From contig BDSI01000001.1 in the NCBI GenBank assembly GCA_003117195.1, positions 1,240,001 to 1,304,000 on the forward strand: a stretch of 64,000 bases of DNA, in the 5' to 3' direction. The notes under the pieces were generated by a model. The model had not been told where the DNA came from. It saw only the letters and a program-made list of their open reading frames with translations, and ran no database searches. Source of the DNA: Eudorina sp. 2006-703-Eu-15. Taxonomy: Eukaryota > Chlorophyta > Chlorophyceae > Chlamydomonadales > Volvocaceae. This document shows, in pieces, positions 54,237-64,000 of the stretch (its first letter is position 1; each line of letters starts with the position of its first letter). A program made the position numbers and the translations under genes.

Positions 54237-57200
54237 GAAAGATCGGAAACCTTATCGTCGCCGTACGGTTTCGGGGTTTAACCCAGCGGCCTTGACGTTC
54301 CGATCAAAAGATACTTTAATCTTAACCCACTTTGGAAATTTAAGTACTTCTGATTTTTAGTCTCAGGTCAATAATTTGAGTACTTTTGATTTTTAGTCTG
54401 CAGGTCAATGTCCAACATCTTCAACTGTCGAGTCGGACGGCCATATCGCAGGTTGAACACACCGCAACATGCATCATTCATGAAATCTGCGCTGACCTGA
54501 TGATCTTCAAAGCTATTACTTACTATGGACCATGACACATCATGTTTGTGGACACGATATGACCTATTGACAGAACATGCATACAGTGAAGGGCCATTTA
54601 GCATGTCTGCATGCTTTAGCTGTCGCTTTGCTCGACAGACGAGGAGTGGACAAACGGCAAATGGGGTATCCTAGTCTTGTGTCCACGCTTATCAAATGGT
54701 GCATGACTCCTGCGATTTTGGAATTGGTCCGCAGTACCGAGAAGGGCGAAGTTCTTCAAGAAGTAAAGTTACACACAGGGGCACAGAGAGTGCACACCAC
54801 AGCGGCAGATATTTGCACAACTCCCGTGCAGAATTGCCTTGAAGAGCCCCCCGAATCCATCCCCCCCCCCCACACACACACATCGGTTCACCTGAAAAAT
54901 TCACCTGCCGTATTCGAAACTTGGGTACACGTACAACCCCACGCATCCTTGCGACACTGCCCGCATACAAGGGACCTACATTCCCCCGGCCACTCCATGC
55001 GGCTCCCAGAGCAACAAATAAGTAGGGGGTCGGCACCCCCGATGTGGACATACGGAGTCTTACCTGCAGAAGTAGGAGCCTGACAAGCGCGCCACGTCGG
55101 CAGCACGGTGCCGCCAGGCGCCGTTCACAGCGGTCGGACACCACGTCAAGTTATCGTCGTTATCGTCGTTCGTTAAATTATCGTCGTTACACAACCATGC
55201 TGAGGGAGCTCATGGGTGTCCCCAGTGTCGTCCCAGGTCGTCCCTCCTCAGGAGTGCCTAGCCCTAAAACGCGACATCAACTATCACAGGCGGCATCACG
55301 CGCAAGAGCAGAATGTTCGGCGGCGGCCGTGTGTGGGTGCATTCCGTTGCCTGCCGTTGCTGTCGCCGCCGCCGCCTCCCCCGCGACGGTTCCACGGCCT
55401 GACAGCCTTGCCTTAACGGGACGACAGCTGACCGGCCGCCCGCAGGTCCTGCTGCGGTGCCCCCTCAGCCAGTTGGCCCCTTCCTGGCCTTCAAATCTTC
55501 ACTTCACCTTTTTACAGAGGTGTTACATACGTCCCCATGGGCCAATGTATCGATGAGTGGACGGACCCGGGTGCAGGGTACCCCAGCCTACCCCAGCAGG
55601 GCATCCACACCACACTGACGGCTAAGGGAAGACTCGCCACCGCCAAGCAAGCAAGATGCATCGGTTTAAGAAGCAATGTTACAAGGGGAGCCAGCAATTA
55701 GTTATTAGCACCTCCGGTGCACGTAGAAACCATCCCGCGTGTGTGCACCCCCCCGTGCACCACCGGCATGGGCTCCCTTACTCAGCCGTGCGTCAAAGGC
55801 AACGGAAGGTCCCATGACGCACCGCGCAAACGTCCGGCCACCGCAGCCCGCAACAACTGGACTCAACAGCCGCCGGACATCATCCTTGAGGGCAGGACGG
55901 TGTACAGGTGCGGCGGCCGTACGCCGCCCAAGACGAACCGAAGTGAACACAGATAGAAAGCAAGGGCAACTGCAACATGACGGTCCCGGCAACTGGCGGT
56001 TGGACACGCCCGCGCATTGTACGACAAAGTCGCAGCCGTCTGGGGTCCGCAGTTGCTGTCGGTGCGGATGGAAGCCTCCTTGGGTCGGCGGGGGGCCGAT
56101 ATCCAGGTTGTGCGGGGAAGAGGCACGGGCGCTACGGCACCAGGACTTCAAACCCCTTGTGCACCGGCAGGGCACCGGACCTTGAGATGATCCCTTACAA
56201 CGGGCGAGATCCCGTACTGATTACAAATAAGTACAAATAAGTACATATCGGTACCTGCACGCACGTGCGCGGAACGGGGACGCCGCCGAATGAACCCAAA
56301 CAACGGCCATGTAGCGGAACGGCCGTAGCCCCTGCGACACGCCGACTACGACTACCTATTGGCTGGCAGGCTGCTTGCTGCACAACTCGAGTCGATTGAG
56401 AATCCCTAGGGGATCCAACTAAAGGATGGCCCTGCTGACCAATCCCGGGTCAAAAAACATTGCTGCATAGGGAAAATAGAGTACGGTGTTCACTCACGCC
56501 GCCGCAACACCGAATGGGCGAATGGGATACAGCCCGCATACCCGCGCAGACATCGACGACATCGTCTGTTCCGCCCTGCGCTGTGTGAGACGCAGCAAAG
56601 CCCGCCACCGCCGACCCCCAGCCAACAAAAAAGGTCGTCAAACTTCGATGCAGTTGCGGCCACAAAAGGGCGGCAATGGCGGAAGAAAGCGGGAAATAGG
56701 GGAGTTTGAGAAGGAATGAAATCGCAGCGCGTAACTTGTTCTTCCCGCGTCCACGGAGCACGGTCCTGGGCGGGTACGGGACGTACCGCCTCGTACTCTC
56801 CTCCTTCTCCGCCTCCTCCAGCGTGCCACAGCAGAAAAACAGGAAACGAAGAAACCCCAGCGCCCCTCCACCCTGCTGCTTTTGAAAGTGTCATACCAAT
56901 CCTGCTCAGCACCTGTTTGTCCGTCTGTCCGTCCGCCCTTCCTTCCACCCTAAGAGACTACCTACCGCACTAAGGCTCGGATCCCCTACATTCTTCAGGG
57001 GGCACACACCAATTCTGCGCAGACCCCCGCGCACAGACACCGCACCGACACAGGCCGCACAAATCGAAATCCGGCGCATGTTTCCAACGAAGGGAAGTTT
57101 GAATCCGGCCGCACCATTATTACATACAGCCATACGTGCGCCGACATGCAATCGTCCACCTGCCCACGCGCCGCATTGGACATGACGACCCTCCTCCTGC

Positions 57201-59628
57201 CCAAGACGCGCCCGCAAAGCACGGAGAGGCCATGAAGACGCACAGCACAGCACAGCACAGAGGCTGCTCACCAGCTGCCTGCCGGCCGTCATGCCCGGCA
57301 GGCTCAATGCCAAGAGACGCGATAGAGAGGCCGCCCTAAGTAGCCCCCGTACACAGCCGTACAGAGCGCCATTACTTAGGCAGGCGATATATATTTTTTG
57401 TTCCAAAACACAGCCGGTGCTCCGACCTGACCCGATCAGCTGCCAACTGCCGGCAGATAATGCCCACCGTGCAATCGGGCGTGATGTAGGCAGCGGACAA
57501 GCACAAACAAAAGAAGGTAAGGTAACTGCGATTTAAGCCCTTGCAGACCAGACGGGCTGCCGCCGAGCGACAACTGCCAGACCGGCCCCAAGCTCTCGTA
57601 CAGTACAACATTCGGCAACTGCCCAACAACAGCGGCCGAAGGCGCGGCCATAGGCACACGATTGGGGCGACCTGCACAGATAATAATTCGCGAAGTTGCT
57701 ATGCCGACATCGCCGCGCTCCTGACAGCCCCGCAGCAACAGCTCCACCAAGCACATGGAATCCGGACCGCAACCGACCTGCTACAAGGCGCGAGCGAGCT
57801 GCTCAAGGCCCCCGCGCCGGCCCGACGAACGAACCCCTGCAGCCTCAACCCTGCAGCCACCCCGCCTCCATCCATCCCGCACGCTAGTGGAACGGCAAAT
57901 TCCCGACCCGACACTGAGGAGGTCTCCAAGTCATCGCCTGGTCAGAATCAATCAATTAGGCGCGCTATATATTATGTGTGTACGACTAAGACTTCGGGAC
58001 TGATATTGCCCGCTGCTAAGATACCCCGCCTCTGCAGGCGCAGGGGATCAAAACTAACCCGACGAAATACTCGAAGGGGGGTTGCCCAGTCAGCGACCAA
58101 CCAACCTACCTAAGGGTTGGTCGGAGACGCCTCCATGCGCAGGTCAAGCCGTTAGGGTGATGGTGGGTCCATCCACACGCCCGCCCAAGGAACACGACCC
58201 GACGGACGCGTCCTCGGAGCAGACGCCGAGTGGAGGCCTCGCCCAACGCCATCGGCAAGACAACTGGGCAGGCACCGCACTCCAGAGCTACGGCCGGTGG
58301 CGAACACTAAAGGCACGGACTAGTGGTCCCTAAGTATGAATGACTGGCCGCGGTGGCTTGCAGCCGCCGTCACTCGACAGCCTGCTTGCGCGCCATCGGG
58401 GACAGTATCGCCGCAGCGGCGAGCCACGGACTCTATATGCGTATGCTAAGAACCTACGTCGCGCCTAGAATCACAGTGCGCGGACCGCAGTACATTCGCG
58501 CCGTACCGCGTCGTACCGACCACGGCATCACCTGCCGCCGATGCGAGCGCCCCCGAGACGCGCGCTGTCTAATGTGCCCGCTAACCTCCGCCCTCGTCTT
58601 CTTGAGGCGCAGGAGGGTGGATCTGCGAGTCCGGTCGGTTCAGTCATGTGACCTTACGACGCCTCTGCACCCGCGGCCACGCCAGGGCCTAGCTCTCCCA
58701 TCAGCGGACCTCCCACCCCTTGCTACTATCGTGCGCATTCGCGAATATATACTATCTGGCACGGGCAAGCTCCCCCTCGCTACGCACATACACGGAGCAC
58801 TAACCAGCCAGCGCCTGCGGTACACATGCCACCCAGTCGTGGCCTAACGGAATCACTAAAAGATGAGGCCTCGTCGCCGAGAGGCGCTTCAGGCGTTTTT
58901 GCTCCAGCCGCGCACCTAAGGAGAATCAGCTACCGCTACGAGGAGCCGAGACGGTCCTGCTCGCGAGACGGTTTGAACACCAGGCAAACCATCCCAAGCG
59001 GTCAGGGGCGGCCGCTGTTGAAGCCGCGAAATCAAATCAAAGTACTTTATTCCTGAGCGCATACCCTGCACTTCACCCGGAACCCTGGCCAGTGCATGGC
59101 TGCCCTCCCTGTAGCAGCCCAAGAGCCGCACCGCAAGGCGAACCGACATCGGCGGGCCCCGGGAGGGAAAGCCAGCTGCCTGCGCGGCTTCCAAAACGCC
59201 CTGCCTCGCCTACCGGCCCGTGTCCATGCCCGCCGTCCATGCCGCCCGGGCACTTCCAGGCGTCCCCGCGCACGCGGCTCCCACGGCGCTGCGGTGAACA
59301 CCAGTAGCCCGAGGGCATGGCGCCCCAACGGGAAGTCTCCTTCCTCCGGACGGCGCAGGAGACACGGGCGGACAGGCGGCTCCCACGGCTGGCTGCGTTT
59401 CCTGCACTGCATGGCCATCACCACAGTCTCCCGTGTACGACACCCGTCAACCTCCCACCCGCAGGTGCTGTCAGGCCAGTGCTGCTGCTGCGCCCGAGGG
59501 GGCACCAGCCCGGGCGGCATCGAGCGTGGTTGTGTGATGTGTCGAACAGGTAAGATAGCCAGGAAGTTGGCTACTTGCCTTCGTCTTCTCGGTTGGCCGG
59601 CTGGAGTCCTAGGACTGCTGGTACCGCT
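54237..59628. other. 5.4-kb stretch without a recognised gene
   Basis: This lies between the PGK promoter and the cyclin stop. It should include the cyclin 3' UTR on the right. Frames of up to 190 codons occur (57541-58113 plus), but none has domains, a codon pattern like the neighbours or supported introns. There are short TTATCGTCG repeats near 55150-55195. The long stretch 57400-58900 has unusually few homopolymer or Ala-codon tracts compared with the rest of the window. Confidence 0.5.
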
Positions 59629-62242
59629 TCACGCTTGGACCGCAGCGGGCTGCTGCTGCTGCTGTTGGCAGTACAACACGAAGCACTTATCGAGCGCATC
59701 GACGCAGGATTCGAACCCCTGCGCGATCTGCTCCAGCTTGAGCCCCGCGGTGGCCGCGACGGCCAGCTGCGCCGGCAGCAGCAGCGGCGATGCCGCCGCC
59801 GACTGGCGGCCGGCGGCAGCACCGAGCTCACCCGACATGGCGGCGGCGCGCTCGGCCAGCGTCACACACGCGAGCGCGACGGCACTGGCGTCGTACGACA
59901 CAAAATTGTCGTACATTAGCGTTAGCTCCTGCGTCCGCGTGGTTGTTTGCGGAACGGGGCGGGGTGGCAGCAGGGGACAGCGACCGGTCGGGCGAGGTCA
60001 TGGGGGAGAGGACTAAACGGGAACAACGGGGTCACTGCGTACAGCAGGCATTCCACTTGTCCCTTTTTAGGTATTCCAGGTACAACATAGGGTCCCTGAA
60101 TTCCAGCGCACCCGGCCCTGGGCGAGTTGCTCACCGCCAGCATGGCAGCGCGGCTGCCCACCGGTCCCACTGCCACGGCGCCTGGCACGGCCCCGGTAGC
60201 CGGCTGCTGCTGCAGACTCTCCTCATAGGTCATGTGGGGAGAGCCGCTGCCGTGCGACAGGCACAGCAGGAAATGCTCCAGGAAGGTGAAGGCGGTGGGG
60301 TCGTGGAGCCGCCACCCGATGGTCTGCAGCACCGTGAACTCGTAGCGCTGCAGGTCGCGGGTCTACACCGGGCAGCGGGCGGGGCAGTGGAGGTGCGACG
60401 TTAGGACCTCTGCTCCGGGTGAGCGGCGGGGCTTCGGGGGTGCAAGTCCGGTCTGCCATTGTCGCTATCCATAAATGCTCCCTCGGCAAGACATGTGTAC
60501 GGCGATACACCACATGTACGGCGATACAGTGCATATACGGCGGCACCTTTGTTTGATGCTCACCGTGTAGAGGCGGCGGCCCATCGGGTCGACGGCCAGG
60601 CTCAGCCACACAGCTGGAGCCACCTGGCCCACCTGCACCGCATCATCAGCATCATTACGGCAGGAAGGGGTGCGGTGGGCTGAGCTGCAGAAACAGCTTA
60701 GTTGCGCGGAGGGGAACAGGGCGGAGCAATCCTAGGGTAGATCGACACGACCGGGTTCGCGCTACCCGGCTCGGTCGGCCCCGTCCCCGCCCTCCCCCCC
60801 GCTTTTGCTGCCCCGGAAATCCCTTCCATTCCCATCTCCCGTTCACCCCCGCCTCGCCGCACCCCCGCCCCACCTCGTTGTACTTGACCGCCACCGACAT
60901 GCACGTCAGCGCCAGCAGCTGCAGCAGACCGTCGCCCGGGAGGGCCTGTGGCAGTGCACACGCAAACGCGGACGCGCCACGATGTTGACAATCGTATGGT
61001 TAACGGCAACAATACGCGATGCCGAATGTTAGAAAACTGCACACAGCTCATGTGCTGCGCCTCTCTGTATCGGGTCGGCACGTGCTCGCTCGGGTGTGTC
61101 CTGGGTCGCAAGCCCTGGCTGCAACCCTGGCGGATGGGCTCTGCTGGACACGATCTGAGATCTGGGATCTTGTAAACGAGAACAAGTCCGCCCACAGGCC
61201 CACAACGTGCACATTTGAATTCGCCTCGAGTGCCGAGTCCACGCCGCGCTGTGCTCACCTCCGCGGCTGCCACGAATCGGTCCAGCATGGCGGTAGCGCT
61301 GAAGAGAGTGGACAGCTGCAGCCGCAGCGCGGTGGTCACCTGTCGCATCCAACCCACAATCAGCCCTCGGTGCTGGGCGGGCAGCCGCCGCACGGCGGGC
61401 GCGGCGCGGGCGTCCATCGCCTGCGCCGGGGCGGGGGTAGTCCTCGCGCACTGCGCCGCCTCACGCTGCTTCTGTAGGTCGTCCCTGGAGCCGCACCCAA
61501 GGGGCCGTACGGGCGGGGCACGCACACCACGCCGTACAACTTGTGGTTAGCGTGATGCGAGCATCGCAAATGGTCCGCCCGCAATTGTGACGTGTGCGCT
61601 GGCTTGGTCGGTGAGAGGCGGGGGCCGCGGGGGCGTCTGTCGGCACTTCGGAGGCAGGATAGCGTTGGCAGCAGAGGGCCCTGAGCAGACCTGGTTAGGT
61701 CCCAGCCCTGGATAGGAGATACAGCCTGCCAATTAGCTGCAAATTACAATACGACCTAAATCCCAACGATAAATAATGGAAAATGGATACTTTAACGAGG
61801 AGTGGTCTTTGGCGCCATGACGCCATGGCTCTACATCTGGCGCCTCGTGAATTCGCGCGCGATTGCAGCGGTTGATGGCGCGGGCGCGCACCCGCCAAGA
61901 CCGCTGCCCCATGTAACAAATTGTCCGCGGCAAGTATTTCCCAATTGAAGGATTGGACGGATGATCGGGGTACCTGATGAGGCGGCAGAGCTCCGATGGC
62001 GGCAGGCGCGCCTCTAGCTGGGATCCGTCGAAGCGGCCGCTGCTGCCCTGGCAGCTTCCGCAGAGCTCTTCCTGGGCGCAGGGACCCTCCACCTCTTGCA
62101 ATTCCGCTGCAAGATACTCTGCTTCTGAGCACGAAAGGCTTAAGCAGTCGCTGCTGAGTGATCCGCCTGAGGACGACGACCGGCTGGAGCCGGATGCGCA
62201 GCTCCCAGGGCTGCCCGACGCTGAAGACAATGACATGCGCAT
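59629..62242 (-). CDS. Cyclin (cyclin-box protein, A/B-like)
   Basis: Six exons, 61974-62242, 61259-61484, 60874-60945, 60564-60632, 60135-60362 and 59629-59928, join in phase to 387 residues. An in-frame ATG at 62269 would add nine. The N-terminus is Ser-rich, followed by LPPSELCRLIRDDLQKQREA. The first cyclin fold reads HRGLIVGWMRQVTTALRLQL, then LFSATAMLDRFVAA, LLQLLALTCMSVAVKYNE, RDLQRYEFTVLQTIGWRLHD and PTAFTFLEHFLL, covering about residues 118-240. The remaining C-terminal cyclin fold is weaker (YDASAVALACVTLAERAAAM, LDKCFVLYC). Cyclins bind and activate cyclin-dependent kinases. The Arg and Trp of RGLIVGW fit A/B-type boxes better than D-type, but I see no destruction box and do not assign a class. 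Confidence 0.85.
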
Positions 62243-62269
62243 AATGGAATACACCTGCAATTTGTACAT

Positions 62270-64000
62270 ATGAGAAGTAGAGAAAGTATTTTAGTTTTTT
62301 CCGATCGTTTAAATATGTGAATGGGGCGAAGCTACGGGGCCGCTACCAAGGCGCAAACTGCAAACAATCGCACCTTGCACATCGGCTCATCGACAGCGGC
62401 CATAATTGTTTAACGCAATGTAATTGTGAATACGCTTGTTATTTAACTTCTAATGCTCTTAGACCAAATGCACTTCAATTTTCTCGACAACCTACTTAAC
62501 TACCTATGATTCACACTCTGTATACTTATAATTCTGGTGGTTATTCCCCTTAGTTGTTCTGTAGTGCGCCAGTGCATGGTAGTTACGGCGTTGCACCTCC
62601 GTACATTTCTACCGTCACGTACCCTGGATCTGCTGGGAAGCGGCACAGGGGAGCGCTTGGCGTGGTTAAGTTTCTTTCTGGTGAAAATGATGTGAATCAG
62701 GTTAACCAAGCAATTGCGTAATGTTGTTGACTTGTAACCTTGTTGCGATAGGGTATCTCAACCGCCCCGATTGCCAATGCTCTGGTATGCTCTGGTACCA
62801 ATCTACTTCGGTATAATAATTTTACGAGAAAATAATTAAATATATTTTTTATTTACTGCCATCTTGGAACGCGCATCTTGCCATGTTACGCATGCCGGAA
62901 ATTGTTTTCCGTTGCGGCATTGGCGGGCTAAAGCGTGCCGCGGAGTGAGGCATCTCCTCATTTTCAAGTCCTTGATACCCTTTACACATGCGTTAAGAAT
63001 GTTGATTAATTCCCAAGCTTCCTGCATTAGATTTTGTTGTGCAACCGTTGCGGAGGTCGGAGAGGCTGTTGTTCTGGGGCTGTTGCCTGGTCACACCGCA
63101 ACACTTGAAACCTATTGGCTGAACCCTCCTCATAAATGAAAACCCTCGGAATGTACATACTTTTCGCTGTAATTATATTGTTGCAACTAAATAACAATAC
63201 TCGACTGGGATGCTTGCTGTGCATGGGATAGGCCCACGCTGCAATCCGTCAAAGCAAAACCCAAGCCCGCGCGCCAAGTCGGAAATATCCCCCCCACCTG
63301 CCGCGGCCGGCCATGCGGCCATGCCATGTCAGAGTCATCAGATTCAGTTGTCGTTGTGATTATTGTGGTGAATAAATATTACAGGGATGGTGGAGGGCAC
63401 TTGCGTGTCTCGATCGTGTCCCTTGGGCCATTGTCAGGGCTTTTGATGCTTGCGTCGAAGAACGGGCGAGGAGTCGAGCTTGAACGCACCTCTAATGCCC
63501 TACCCAGCTATCGCGCATTTTTCCTCCGTAAAGGCGAATGGCATACATAAAAATGCGAAGGCAAGCAGCCGCACTTTTGTGCATGTGAGAACACGCTGCA
63601 GAGGGGGTGACATGCGACATGGGGTCAATGACCTTGGCCCTGAGCCGACCGACTGATCGCGACAGTGGCGCGGCATCTGCCCCGCGCTGTGCCGCGGGCG
63701 GAGCTCGTTGACCGGCCCCAGGCGCAACCTTGCACTGCATACCGGGGGGCTCTCTGTACTTGAATGAACGTTACAGCGGACCCCTGCACTCTCTGTACTT
63801 TTCGTATCGAGCACATCTCATCTCACCGGGGACCGGGCTGAGCCCCAAGCGACCTCATCACTCGGCGGCGTCCACACAAGTGCGAGGCTGTAACGAGCCA
63901 TATCAGACCCGCGCATGGATGGGGCCGGGTTGCGTCCTCACTTTAAGCCGGACATGTGCAGCCCTGCAAGCCTGCTGTGCCAGCAGCTGTTATTAGCTGC
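62270..64000. other. Right flank without a recognised gene
   Basis: The left part should contain the cyclin promoter and is AT-rich (62270-63200), the least GC-rich part of the window. A small relative of the dispersed element end lies near 63770 (GTTACAGCGGACCCC). No frame has recognisable features. Confidence 0.5.

Noticed and set aside
57541..58113. 190-codon plus-strand frame
   Set aside because: No domain, no signal, no similarity to anything I recognise, and composition unlike the confirmed exons.
59690..59730. tRNA-like T-arm (GGATTCGAACCCC)
   Set aside because: It lies inside a well-supported cyclin exon, and no acceptor stem or other arms can be folded around it.

Overview
This window looks like nuclear DNA of a volvocine (chlamydomonadalean) green alga. 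It is GC-rich. Its genes are cut by many short GT-AG introns, and several have TGTAA polyadenylation motifs downstream of the stop. It encodes a centrin close to the Chlamydomonas type, a chloroplast phosphoglycerate kinase with an algal transit peptide, and proteins padded with Ala, Gly, Gln and Pro runs. I saw no bacterial-style operon, tRNA, rRNA, CRISPR array or intact transposase.

Layout, left to right. 1756-6883 (-): a plant F-box At4g00755-like protein with a very long low-complexity tail. 8475-11223 (-): SKI8/WDR61 WD40 protein. 13019-16571 (-): a DUF1517/FLAP1-like plastid membrane protein, head to head with centrin at 16963-18288 (+). 19108-24098 (-): a secreted purple acid phosphatase, head to head with V-ATPase subunit G at 24468-25227 (+). 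25794-29210 (+): a type II membrane protein resembling a glycosyltransferase. 32102-39975 (-): a block of extremely low-complexity open frames with two related C2HC finger-like motifs. 41953-43743 (-): complex I subunit NDUFA12. 44747-49529 (+): JmjC hydroxylase KDM8/JMJD5. 50642-54164 (-): chloroplast PGK. 59629-62242 (-): a cyclin.

Exon boundaries were derived by hand from splice consensus, reading-frame phase and remembered family sequences. For ten genes the exon lengths sum to a multiple of three and join without a stop. The glycosyltransferase-like gene does so as well, but its family is unnamed. The genes do not form one pathway. They are ordinary housekeeping functions: carbon fixation, respiration, proton pumping, phosphate scavenging, cell cycle, basal bodies, and RNA or chromatin control.

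The unusual material is in the repeats. A 12-bp palindrome, GACCCRYGGGTC, occurs at eight places, five of them in frame inside predicted proteins. A dispersed element of roughly 150 bp has at least four copies. A 45-bp-arm hairpin lies in an NDUFA12 intron. A GGTATAGGAAATTGGTAG-type minisatellite recurs in introns of different genes. A coding-phase minisatellite in the phosphatase gene carries a donor-like site in each unit. The C2HC motif pair in the low-complexity block is the best candidate for an undescribed protein family.
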